This document shows positions 8,600 through 17,086 of a stretch of DNA of 64,000 bases, piece after piece. The stretch comes from Legionella beliardensis (GTDB lineage Bacteria > Pseudomonadota > Gammaproteobacteria > Legionellales > Legionellaceae). The notes beneath the pieces were generated by a model. The model saw nothing but the letters and a program-made list of their open reading frames with translations, did not search any database and had not been told where the DNA came from. The stretch lies in NCBI RefSeq assembly GCF_900452395.1, contig NZ_UGNV01000001.1:1327501-1391500 (forward strand), written 5' to 3'. A program made the position numbers and the translations under genes. Within the stretch, counting starts at the first letter, position 1. Every line of letters starts with the position of its first letter.

Positions 8600-9727
8600 A
8601 TGCGTTTAAGATTAATGTTAACTGCTTCTGCTTTATTCGTTGCTGGGCAAGTTTTAGCTGATGTCTCCACAGATTTTTTAGCTAAAGAAAATACTGACCA
8701 GCAATCATTGTTAAATTACTGGACACCTGAGCGTATGAAAAATGCGAAAGAGATGCCACTGCCTGTAGCCGATTATAAAAGTGTGCAAGAGTTACCAATA
8801 AACGCCTGGCAAATACCCATGGATGGGGCGGCCTCAGGCGATGGTGCTCCGCCAGAAGGTGAAGACATCAAACCAGATGTTCGCCAACTTTATACGCCTG
8901 CATCGCTCTTAGATGATACCACGGAAGAAAATAGAGTTGCCAGCTTTGACCGAGGCACCCTTGGCTTTAATTTTTCAAGCTCTCGTTTAATTCCTTTATC
9001 TGCTGATTTAACGTATCCTTACCGTGCTGTAGGTAAGTTATTTTTTACTAAACCAGGTCAAGGGGATTTCGTTTGTTCAGCATCGGTAATAAGGCACCGC
9101 GTTATAGTAACGGCTGGCCACTGTATGCATAGTGGTTCAGGAGGTGCTGCTGGTTATCATACAAACTGGATATTTATACCCGCTTTTCGCGATGGTACTG
9201 CACCTTATCAGGTATGGACTTGGGCATATGCACTCGTTTCAGCTAGTTGGGCAACAGGCGGCGGGTCTGTTCCTAATGCTGCAGACTACGGTATGCTTGA
9301 AATGCAAGACAATATAGTGAATGGCAGTGCAAAACGTATTGGTAACGTCACGGGTTACTTAGGTTATCAAACCCAAGCGCTTAATCCTAATCATGCTCAT
9401 TTATTAGGTTATCCTTGTAACTTTGATAGCTGTCTGAAAATGCATCAAGTGACTGCTCAAAGTGCTCGCAATGTTGCGCCTAATAATGTTGAATATGGTT
9501 CTGATATGCGTGGGGGCTCAAGTGGAGGTCCATGGGTACAGAATTTTGGTGCGTATTCTGTTGGCCAATCTGGGGGATTAAATGCTGGTATTAACCGAAT
9601 TATAGGAATTACTTCTTATGGTTATATAAGCACTGATCCTAAAGCTCAAGGAAGTTCGATTCCTGATAGTCGCTTTACAAGTATACTTAATAGTGTTTGT
9701 GCTCATAGAGCTGGTAATTGTTCTTAA
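8600..9727 (+). CDS. secreted trypsin-like (V8/glutamyl endopeptidase-type) serine protease
   Basis: A 375-residue protein. A classical signal peptide covers residues 1-20 (cleavage after VLA). A propeptide-like stretch runs to about residue 125. The chymotrypsin-fold domain follows with the triad His174 (TAGHC), Asp229 (AADYG) and Ser308 (GGSSGGP). It has four or more cysteines placed for disulfides, consistent with a periplasmic or secreted protein. The family (COG3591, S1B) cuts after acidic or other residues. Export beyond the outer membrane by type II secretion is likely by analogy with Legionella exoproteases, but is not shown by the sequence. A GGAG site precedes the ATG. Confidence 0.88.
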   Translation: MRLRLMLTASALFVAGQVLADVSTDFLAKENTDQQSLLNYWTPERMKNAKEMPLPVADYKSVQELPINAWQIPMDGAASGDGAPPEGEDIKPDVRQLYTPASLLDDTTEENRVASFDRGTLGFNFSSSRLIPLSADLTYPYRAVGKLFFTKPGQGDFVCSASVIRHRVIVTAGHCMHSGSGGAAGYHTNWIFIPAFRDGTAPYQVWTWAYALVSASWATGGGSVPNAADYGMLEMQDNIVNGSAKRIGNVTGYLGYQTQALNPNHAHLLGYPCNFDSCLKMHQVTAQSARNVAPNNVEYGSDMRGGSSGGPWVQNFGAYSVGQSGGLNAGINRIIGITSYGYISTDPKAQGSSIPDSRFTSILNSVCAHRAGNCS

Positions 9728-9776
9728 AATGAGTTGCTAAGCCAACGTTAATTCTTAAACGTTTTTAGCTTTCATA

Positions 9777-9810
9777 AAAGCCATTTATTGCCTCTAATGA
9801 ATGGCTTTAA
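9777..9810 (+). terminator. probable terminator after protease gene
   Basis: aaagccatttatt pairs with aatgaatggcttt with one G-U pair and a short loop. The following tract (aattat) is only weakly T-rich. Confidence 0.5.
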
Positions 9811-9932
9811 TTATGTTAAAGAACGCTAGTATGTTTGAGAAATTCCTTTTAACATAGTAAGAAGATACCTAGGTAATTTTCCTCAAATGGTTTCTTAAAT
9901 TAAGGTTGGAGTCAGTAGCAACGGAGGGAGCT

Positions 9933-10850
9933 ATGTTTAATTTTCGGCTGCTTTTAAGTTCCGCAACAAAATATATTAAAGATAATCAACCTGTGGGTAT
10001 TACAGGCTCGTTAATTCATAGTTATTATTGGTTAACTTCTAATTCAAATGACTATGTCTATTCTATACCTTATTTTAAACCAAAAGATAATGATGAAGGG
10101 GCAGCAATTTATTGCATTCATGGTACAGCAGATTACCCTTATTCGTTAGCACGTATTGCAGAGCGCCTTATAGCTAAAGGGGGTCTAAAAAATATTAATT
10201 CTATTACGTTAGTCTCTTTTACTAAACGTTATCGAGGTAGGAGCATTGATGATTTTTCGGAAGAATTTTTAGAGAAAATTAAAGTAAATAAGCATAAAAA
10301 AATAATAATAATTGGTCATTCTCGAGGTGGTTTAGTTGCTGCAAAAACTGCCTTAGAAGCAGCTAAACACGGTATTGAAGTTGCAGCAGTAATAGCATTA
10401 GGTACGCCTTTTAATGGTTCTTATTTAGCACTTCCACCTTTATCTTCCCTCTCCGCCTCAGTTAAGCAGATGGAAATTGGGCATGAATTCTTAAAGAATT
10501 TAGCGGAAGAAGTTTCAAAATCAACTATTCCCCATTATTTTATGATAGCTGAACACGATGAAATTGTGCCTTCAGGTGCATTTATCAAAGCGTGTGTAGA
10601 GGCTAACCCATTATCTATGACCGTTTTTCCTAGACATACTCATTTATCGTTAGTCTCATCTCATAAATTAATAGCCAAAATTCATGCTATTATTACGGGT
10701 AAAAATCTTGCTGAAGTAAATCCAACTTTGGTAGATGAGGGCGGTTATGAAGAGGATCTTTTTGGTTTTTTTAGTGGTAATGATTTAGAGGTAGTTCAAG
10801 AGTCGGTTCCTGAGCCAGGCGACGAACAGGATTGCTCTCCTACGATATAA
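9933..10850 (+). CDS. alpha/beta hydrolase (lipase-like) with acidic C-terminal tail
   Basis: The ATG at 9933 is preferred over an upstream TTG (9906) because GGAGGG lies just before it; this gives 305 residues (MFNFRLLL...). The oxyanion-type IHGT, the nucleophile elbow GHSRGG with Ser130, a later Asp (AEHDEIV) and a His (PRHTHLS) form a complete lipase/esterase triad. No signal peptide is seen. The last 35 residues are strongly acidic (EEDLFGFF, EVVQESVPEPGDEQD). Glu-rich tails are a feature of Dot/Icm type IV substrates in Legionella, so it may be an effector; that part is inference. The lipid or ester substrate is unknown. Confidence 0.75.
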   Translation: MFNFRLLLSSATKYIKDNQPVGITGSLIHSYYWLTSNSNDYVYSIPYFKPKDNDEGAAIYCIHGTADYPYSLARIAERLIAKGGLKNINSITLVSFTKRYRGRSIDDFSEEFLEKIKVNKHKKIIIIGHSRGGLVAAKTALEAAKHGIEVAAVIALGTPFNGSYLALPPLSSLSASVKQMEIGHEFLKNLAEEVSKSTIPHYFMIAEHDEIVPSGAFIKACVEANPLSMTVFPRHTHLSLVSSHKLIAKIHAIITGKNLAEVNPTLVDEGGYEEDLFGFFSGNDLEVVQESVPEPGDEQDCSPTI

Positions 10851-10926
10851 AGACATTAATCTAAGCATAGCCCTGCTGATTGCAGTAGATTGACATGTTG
10901 CCATAACACATATGCCACATCGCTGA

Positions 10927-10945
10927 ATACCGCTTAAAGCGGTAT
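10927..10945. repeat. short palindrome between convergent genes
   Basis: ataccgct-taa-agcggtat, a perfect 8-bp hairpin in the gap between the hydrolase and slt. It resembles the taccgcgg...ccgcggta core of the repeats at 28411 and 57823. It may also aid termination, but there is no T run. Confidence 0.5.
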
Positions 10946-10959
10946 CCAGCGCAGTTAAT

Positions 10960-12753
10960 TTAATTCAGTTGAATGATCGGCTTTAAAAAATTACTAATAT
11001 CTGGTTTGCGTTGCATGCGATACTGATAAACAGCGTAAAAAGCAATGATGTTTTTTAAATAGTTACGAGTTTCTCGCCAAGGTAATGTCTCAATCCATAT
11101 ATCCATTTCGTTAGAAGGATGATTTTTAAGCCAATAATTGACTTGCCTTGGACCAGCATTATAAGCTGCGGCAATTAAAACAGGATGATCGTTAAAGCGC
11201 TTCGCCAAGTGCTTTAAATAGGCAACGCCTATGTTTATATTTTTCTGTCCAGTAAAAAGCTGCGCTTTATCTTTATAATCAATTCTTGCCTGTTTAGCTA
11301 CTACGCTCGCAGTAGTTGGCATAACTTGCATTAAACCACGTGCACCTGCACTGGATACAGCATCATCTCTAAAGCCACTTTCTTGCCTAATGATGGCATA
11401 GATAAATTCCTGTGGTACTTGGTAACTCTTAGCATAATTATTAATAACAGCATGATAAGGCACAGGAAAACGCAGTGATAATTGATTGCTTAATTCATCC
11501 GTATTACTTAAAGCCAGTGATTTGCCATGCCATTGCAAATCATTCGCCACCCAGGAAAGAAGTGCGCTTTTATCTTCTTTTGGTAACTCAGCTACAAAAT
11601 CATTTAATAAGCGCGAAGCTTCTAGCGTCTGCCGGCTGTTATAAAGTAACTTGACGTTTTCTGTCACCGGATAATAAGGCTTTAAAATAGTTTGATTAAG
11701 TGTTGGTCTTTCATTTTGAAATGAAAACGCTTTATTTAATCGCAGACTTGCAAGAAAGCCGTAGTACTGGCGTGATTTAGCAAGTTCTTGATAAATCTCT
11801 TTAGCCCTTTCTGGATGACCCGTTGCGTCTTTGGCGCGTGCCAACCAATACTGCCAGCACGGTTTTTCCTTATCTTGAAAATAATTAATTAGATTTTCAA
11901 CTTGCTGCCATTGCTGACGCTTAAGGGCTAAACGAATCTGCCAATCTAATAGTAAATCATTGTAATAAGCGGGTTTAATTTTTGCGAACCATTCCCAAGC
12001 ATCATCATGATTACGCATCGCCTTATATAAGGCAACATGCGCTAAAAAGGTTTGATTTTGAGCGGTATTTAAAAGGCTATTATGTTTGGCATGCTCCCAA
12101 AGCTTAATGGCTTTGTCCATGTTAATGGATACCATGCGTTTAAGGCCAAATAAATAAAAATAGCTATTTAAGCCTTTTGGTGTGAGTCGTTGTATGCGAC
12201 TAGGATTTTGATCAATTGCAATTAATTCTTTTTCATCGTTCAAATGAGGAGGCTTATATTGCTTTAAAAGATAACGGGCAAGGGCAAGATTACGCTTATC
12301 AAGCGCTAAAATGATGCGTTGAGTAATTAAAGTTTCATTAAATGCTTTATCTTCTTTAAGCATTAAGTCAAATAACTGATTACATGCCGTGGGTTGAGAG
12401 TCCCCCGTAAGCCATAAGGCTCTAGCTTGCGTAAAGGCAATCTCTTTCTTGCCCTGATAGTAATTCGCTAAATGGTAAAAGCATTGTAAGTTGACATCCT
12501 CAGACTGCTTGTAATAGGCACTATAATCAGACCAATCTTTTTGGCGTGCCAATTGATATAACCATTTTTCCCGTAATTTTTTAGCCAATGGCGTGTCGCT
12601 ATCAATAAAAAGCAAGAAATCTTTATCAGGCTTTTCTGGTAGGTTTTGTTTCCATTTAGTATAAGTTGCAAACCGCTCCATATAAGCTTCGCCTGACGCG
12701 GCATTCACGAATATGCACCAAAACAAAGACAACCAAAAAAGGAGTGTTTTCAT
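10960..12753 (-). CDS. slt: soluble lytic murein transglycosylase
   Basis: A 597-residue periplasmic enzyme. The signal peptide is MKTLLFWLSLFWCIFVNA. A long superhelical alpha domain (about residues 25-430) is followed by the SLT catalytic domain: IIRQESGFRDDAVSSAGARG (catalytic Glu in QESGF), GLMQVMP, then AAAYNAGP. It cleaves the MurNAc-GlcNAc bond with formation of 1,6-anhydroMurNAc. The length is a little below E. coli Slt70 (645 with signal). It starts 6 nt after rpe, so the two form an rpe-slt operon. The anhydro-muropeptides it makes could be imported by the AmpG-like permease at 42616. Confidence 0.92.
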   Translation of the reverse strand: MKTLLFWLSLFWCIFVNAASGEAYMERFATYTKWKQNLPEKPDKDFLLFIDSDTPLAKKLREKWLYQLARQKDWSDYSAYYKQSEDVNLQCFYHLANYYQGKKEIAFTQARALWLTGDSQPTACNQLFDLMLKEDKAFNETLITQRIILALDKRNLALARYLLKQYKPPHLNDEKELIAIDQNPSRIQRLTPKGLNSYFYLFGLKRMVSINMDKAIKLWEHAKHNSLLNTAQNQTFLAHVALYKAMRNHDDAWEWFAKIKPAYYNDLLLDWQIRLALKRQQWQQVENLINYFQDKEKPCWQYWLARAKDATGHPERAKEIYQELAKSRQYYGFLASLRLNKAFSFQNERPTLNQTILKPYYPVTENVKLLYNSRQTLEASRLLNDFVAELPKEDKSALLSWVANDLQWHGKSLALSNTDELSNQLSLRFPVPYHAVINNYAKSYQVPQEFIYAIIRQESGFRDDAVSSAGARGLMQVMPTTASVVAKQARIDYKDKAQLFTGQKNINIGVAYLKHLAKRFNDHPVLIAAAYNAGPRQVNYWLKNHPSNEMDIWIETLPWRETRNYLKNIIAFYAVYQYRMQRKPDISNFLKPIIQLN

Positions 12754-12759
12754 AGTAAA

Positions 12760-13413
12760 TTACAAGGCGGAAAGTTGAGTTCGCATAGCTGTAATAGACT
12801 TCTTATAATCCTTGTCGGCAAAGATAGCAGAACCCGCAACAAAGTGGGTAGCGCCTGCTTGGGCAAGTTTTTGTATGTTATGAGCAGTCACACCCCCATC
12901 AACAGAAATAGGTAACGTTGGGTAGCGCTCATGAATCATGGCAATTTTGTCAATTACTTGCGGAATAAGGGTTTGCCCGGCGAAGCCTGGATTTACAGTC
13001 ATGACCAACACAAAGTCAAGTCGTTTAAGGCACCATTGAATACAGTCAGGCGAGGTCGCTGGGTTTAAAACAAGGCCAGCTTGAGAGCCTAATTCACGAA
13101 TTAGCGCTAAGCTTCTATCTAAATGAATGGTGCTATCAGGATGAATACTAATACGTTTAGCACCTGCTTTGGCAAATTGTGTAATTAATTCATCAACCGG
13201 ATTAACCATTAAATGAACATCCACAATAAGATCAGGAAATCGCTCTATAATATGCTGGCAGACAAAAGGGCCTAAAGTTAAGTTAGGTACGTAATGATTA
13301 TCCATTACATCAAAATGAATCATATCTGCACCAGCGGCCATAACAGCCTCTATCTCGTCACCTAAACGAGTCATATCAGCAGATAATAAAGAAGGTGCAA
13401 TTAAAAATGTCAT
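12760..13413 (-). CDS. rpe: ribulose-phosphate 3-epimerase
   Basis: From the ATG at 13413 the protein is 218 residues, beginning MTFLIAPSLLSADMTRLGDE, the standard Rpe N-terminus. A longer frame from 13467 adds 18 residues (MTSRKDGFVSF...) that are not part of the family. TIM-barrel motifs are present: HFDVMDNHYVPNLT (metal and catalytic Asp), VDVHLMV, MTVNPGFAGQ, VDGGV, and AGSAIF. It interconverts ribulose-5-P and xylulose-5-P in the pentose phosphate pathway. The first gene of an operon with slt. Confidence 0.93.
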   Translation of the reverse strand: MTFLIAPSLLSADMTRLGDEIEAVMAAGADMIHFDVMDNHYVPNLTLGPFVCQHIIERFPDLIVDVHLMVNPVDELITQFAKAGAKRISIHPDSTIHLDRSLALIRELGSQAGLVLNPATSPDCIQWCLKRLDFVLVMTVNPGFAGQTLIPQVIDKIAMIHERYPTLPISVDGGVTAHNIQKLAQAGATHFVAGSAIFADKDYKKSITAMRTQLSAL

Positions 13414-13657
13414 AATAAAAATCTTATTAAAAATAAATGAGACAAAGCCATCCTTCCTAGACGTCATCGTTTTATTTATTCCAACTTTTAATTTATTGTT
13501 TTAATTGCTAGATGTAAATACGCTAGAAATTTAGCGTTAGAGATGACTTTGGTGGAGCTAAAACAATCTTAGACTAAATAGGTAATTTTAAGCAATATAA
13601 TTTTTAAAGATTATACTTATTCTTACCCGTCCCTACAAGAACGGGTCTTGCAAGAAG

Positions 13658-14389
13658 TTAGGATGGGGTAGGTTGGTCAAAGCCAAAATTCATAAATAAA
13701 TTAAGTGATCCGAGCGCAACTCTGCCGCCATTTAAATCGCTAATTTTATTAGTTGTTAAATAACGAAAATCTGCGCCAAATGAAATCGTGTCATCAAAAA
13801 AATAACTAATACCAAGAATACCTTGGCCAACTGGCGCTGTGGTTGATTCTTGAAAGTCAGTACCAGTAATTACATTGCCAAATTGATATAAATTAAATTT
13901 AGTACGTAAATAAGAATAACCAATGCCGATGCCGGCATAAGGAACTACATTTGTTGCACTGCCTGGTGTATAAAAATCATAATAAGCATTAAAAAAGCCA
14001 GCTAACATGCCCGTATTACCACTTACGCTTAAGCCCAGAGGGTTTTGGTGGCTTCTAATGGGGCCTATAATAGGAAATTGTACTTTTTCGAGTTTATTAT
14101 AATTTATATAAAGTTGACCTTCAAAGCGATAATTTTCACACCAGCGATAACCAGCTTGAAACCCACCATTGAAACCAACTTTATAGGTAAATTCAGTGGT
14201 TAAATTTGAAGGAAGAGTCGTAGTAGTAATGGTAAGTAAAGGGAGGGTAGAAATATTAACATCAATATTATTTAAATAACTACCGCCAATCATAAAACCT
14301 GCATACCAGCCATCATCTGGTTCAGCCGCATATATTGCACTGCTTGCAAGCATAGTACTTGCAATACTTAATCGCATAATTAAATTCAT
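13658..14389 (-). CDS. small outer-membrane beta-barrel protein (OmpA/opacity-like)
   Basis: A 243-residue protein with a signal peptide ending SAIYA (about residues 1-21). Alternating hydrophobic and polar stretches with many Gly, Tyr and Phe residues follow (YAGFMIGGSYLNN, FNGGFQAGYRW, VPYAGIGIGYSYLR, ISFGADFRYL), and the C-terminus is LNLFMNFGF. This is the pattern of an eight-stranded barrel. The gene lies 10 nt downstream of a similar barrel gene, so the two form an operon and probably arose by duplication. Function in the envelope is unknown. Confidence 0.8.
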   Translation of the reverse strand: MNLIMRLSIASTMLASSAIYAAEPDDGWYAGFMIGGSYLNNIDVNISTLPLLTITTTTLPSNLTTEFTYKVGFNGGFQAGYRWCENYRFEGQLYINYNKLEKVQFPIIGPIRSHQNPLGLSVSGNTGMLAGFFNAYYDFYTPGSATNVVPYAGIGIGYSYLRTKFNLYQFGNVITGTDFQESTTAPVGQGILGISYFFDDTISFGADFRYLTTNKISDLNGGRVALGSLNLFMNFGFDQPTPS

Positions 14390-14399
14390 AAACTAGCCC

Positions 14400-15071
14400 T
14401 TATTTATAAATATGTTCATTAAAACGGTAGATAACTCCAACAGTAGCTAAATTGGCTTGGAAGACTTTGCCTAATGCATCTACGCGATTGGTTCCAATAT
14501 AACGATAAGCGATATTAAGTGCGTAGTTTTCTTCGAAATTATAGGTAAAGCCAAACGTAGCTTGGTAAGCAAAAACATTACTAGAATTGCGATAATAGGT
14601 ATAGGCAGGATAAGTAGTAGAATAAGAATAGGTAGGATAATAAAAATTGCGGCTACTCAAGCTTCCTTTAATCCAACCATAGCCAATGCCTACTCCCAGA
14701 AAGGGGGAAATGGCTTCGACCATATCAGGAAAATCATAATATGCATTAGCCATTGCAAAGATAGCATCTGTATTGCCACTGGCATGGGTTTGACGAATAT
14801 CATTGACATAAAATCTTCTCAAGTCAGCATTGAGATAAGTTAATTCCCCTTCATAGCGGATTTGATTCGCTTGCAAACCAAGCCGCCCACCAACTTCATA
14901 ACCAAACTCATAAGAGGCATCAGTAAATGCAAGTCCATATTTATGGACACTAAGATTATCAAATAGATAATTAGTACCTGAAAAGATACTTGAATACCAA
15001 CCATTGATTGGTGTTGCGCTCATTGCTGTAGTAGCAAATAGCAATGCGCTTGAAAAAAATGCAATTTTCAT
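14400..15071 (-). CDS. small outer-membrane beta-barrel protein, paralogue of the next gene
   Basis: A 223-residue protein with a signal peptide ending ATTAMSA. Barrel-type strands include FGYEVGGRLGLQ, FLGVGIGYGWIKG, FGFTYNFEENYALNIAYRYIG and the terminal VGVIYRF. The shared FLGVGIGYGW / YAGIGIGYSY block and similar size link it to the gene at 13658. A Tyr-rich loop (YYPTYSYSTTYPAYTYYRN) is probably an exposed variable loop. It is the first gene of the two-gene unit. The exact role is unknown. Confidence 0.8.
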   Translation of the reverse strand: MKIAFFSSALLFATTAMSATPINGWYSSIFSGTNYLFDNLSVHKYGLAFTDASYEFGYEVGGRLGLQANQIRYEGELTYLNADLRRFYVNDIRQTHASGNTDAIFAMANAYYDFPDMVEAISPFLGVGIGYGWIKGSLSSRNFYYPTYSYSTTYPAYTYYRNSSNVFAYQATFGFTYNFEENYALNIAYRYIGTNRVDALGKVFQANLATVGVIYRFNEHIYK

Positions 15072-15205
15072 GACATCCCTTCTTATTATTTTTAAGCTAC
15101 CTCATGTTAGCGATTTACTTTCATTTTGCAAGCAGCATTTATCGATTATCTTCTACGTGTAGATGAAGATCTATGGTCAACATGAATATCATGCTAATTT
15201 GGATA

Positions 15206-15228
15206 TGGATCCCGCCTGCACGGGAAGG
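15206..15228. repeat. REP-like short repeat
   Basis: atggatcccgcctgcacggg resembles the widespread proteobacterial tggatccCCGCCTGCGCGGG repeat. Degenerate relatives lie at 50568-50588 and 50728-50748. Confidence 0.4.
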
Positions 15229-15243
15229 TATTCGGCTAGCGGC

Positions 15244-15262
15244 AAAACGCTATCCCATAGCG
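15244..15262 (-). terminator. possible terminator after nadE
   Basis: On the minus strand cgctat-ggg-atagcg is followed by tttt. The stem is short, so it is only a candidate. Confidence 0.4.
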
Positions 15263-15280
15263 GGTTATATCGAATTCACG

Positions 15281-16882
15281 TTACTTAAAGCCCGAGGTAA
15301 TTGGAAAGCGCCAGTCACGGCCAAATGCGCGTGAGCTAATTTTAATGCCTGGGGGAGCTTGGCGGCGTTTGTATTCGTTGCGTTTAATTAAGCGAATCAC
15401 TTTACGCACTACTTCGGTATCATATCCTTTAGTAATAAGTGCTTCCGTATCAAGATTGTTTTCCATATAAGCTGTAATGATGGCATCAAGGATTGGATAA
15501 TCGGGTAAACTGTCTTGATCAGTTTGGTTTGTTACTAGTTCAGCGGAAGGCGCGCGGGTAAGGACACGCTCTGGTATGACTGGGGACAATTGATTACGAT
15601 AATGAGCTAGAGCATATACTTGCGTTTTTAACACATCTTTCAATACAGCAAAGCCACCCGCCATATCGCCATACAAAGTAGCATAACCAACTGCCGTCTC
15701 GCTTTTATTACTTGTTGTTAAGACGAGATTTCCTTTTTTATTTGATAAGGCCATTAAAAATAAACCACGAATGCGTGCTTGAATATTCTCCTCAGTAATG
15801 TCTTTAGGTAATCCAGCAAAGGTTGGTTCTAAGGTAGTTAAAATGCTTTCAAATACAGATTCAATTGGTAATAATTCGCTTTTAATACCTAGCGCCTCAA
15901 TTTGTAGCTGGGCATCAGTATTACTCATTTCAGCCGTATAACGAGATGGCATCATCACGGCTTGCACCCGATTTGGTCCTAAGGCATCAACTGCAATGGC
16001 TAATGTTAATGCAGAATCAATACCACCTGAAAGGCCTAGTAAGACGCCGGGAAAATTATTTTTTTCCACATAATCCTTGGTGCCACAAATTAAGGCTTTA
16101 TAAATTAATTCATTTAAGTCTAACAACGGAGTGATAGGGCCTGTTAATTTTTTTTCATGTAAGGTAACGGTGGTGAATTCTTCTTTAAACGCTGCTGCGC
16201 GAGCACACACCTTACCCGTTTCATCCATAGCAAAGGATTGCCCATCAAACACTAGCTCATCTTGTCCACCCACAGCATTAACATACAGAAGAGGAGCTCC
16301 TTTTTTAACATGTTCACGAATTAAATCTTCGCGTAACTGATACTTATTATATTCAAAAGGAGACGCGTTAATACAAATGATGGTATCGGCGCCAGCCGTA
16401 ATGAGTTCATCAACGGGTTGTTTAAGCCAGACATCTTCACAAATACAAAGACCGACTTGGTAGCCTTCAATTGTTACAATACATGGCTTAGATTGGCCGG
16501 AGACAAAATAACGTATTTCATCAAACACGCCATAATTTGGTAAAGCTTGTTTGTGATAGATTGCAAACCTTTCACCACGAAAATAAATGCTTGCAGAATT
16601 AAAGCAGCGATTACCCTGCAAAGTAGGGTGGCCAAGAATTACATAACAATCGTTGACAACGCTGGCAATTTTATCTAGGGCTTTAGCGATTTGAGCATGA
16701 AATTCAGGTCTTAAAAGCAAATCTTCAGCCGGATAACCACTGATAATGAGTTCAGGAAAAACGATAATATCATGCTCTTCTTGATAATGAAGTATGATAC
16801 TAATTACTTTATCAGTATTAGCATCAATGGCCGCAACAGTTGGGTTAATTTGCGCCATTAATACATTTAATTGTTTAGCCAT
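15281..16882 (-). CDS. nadE: glutamine-dependent NAD(+) synthetase
   Basis: A 533-residue, two-domain enzyme. Residues 1-260 are a nitrilase-type glutaminase domain with Glu (FPELIISGYPAEDLL), Lys (YHKQALPNYGVFDE) and the Cys nucleophile in GLCICEDVW. Residues 270-533 are the synthetase domain with the PP-loop LGLSGGIDSALT and the NKSE motif (TSNKSETAVGY). It converts nicotinic acid adenine dinucleotide to NAD using ATP and glutamine-derived ammonia. Size is normal for the glutaminase-fused bacterial form. It stands alone on the minus strand. Confidence 0.95.
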   Translation of the reverse strand: MAKQLNVLMAQINPTVAAIDANTDKVISIILHYQEEHDIIVFPELIISGYPAEDLLLRPEFHAQIAKALDKIASVVNDCYVILGHPTLQGNRCFNSASIYFRGERFAIYHKQALPNYGVFDEIRYFVSGQSKPCIVTIEGYQVGLCICEDVWLKQPVDELITAGADTIICINASPFEYNKYQLREDLIREHVKKGAPLLYVNAVGGQDELVFDGQSFAMDETGKVCARAAAFKEEFTTVTLHEKKLTGPITPLLDLNELIYKALICGTKDYVEKNNFPGVLLGLSGGIDSALTLAIAVDALGPNRVQAVMMPSRYTAEMSNTDAQLQIEALGIKSELLPIESVFESILTTLEPTFAGLPKDITEENIQARIRGLFLMALSNKKGNLVLTTSNKSETAVGYATLYGDMAGGFAVLKDVLKTQVYALAHYRNQLSPVIPERVLTRAPSAELVTNQTDQDSLPDYPILDAIITAYMENNLDTEALITKGYDTEVVRKVIRLIKRNEYKRRQAPPGIKISSRAFGRDWRFPITSGFK

Positions 16883-17086
16883 TGTAGTTATAAGAAAAAT
16901 AATCAGTCTAGTATAGTTTATAGTTCAAAGTGAAATTAATGTATATGATTATAGCAATTTTTTAGGCTGACTTTGGTGCATCCTGAACAGTTTAAAAACT
17001 AGTCTAATGAATAAAAAATTTATTTAATTTAAATATTGTCACTATTTTACTATAATAATCGGTTTATTTTTAATGTGGCCTAAATT

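Noticed and set aside
13414-13467. Longer N-terminus for rpe
   Set aside because: The added residues (MTSRKDGFVSF...) precede the family N-terminus MTFLIAPSLLSAD and have no support from the family pattern.
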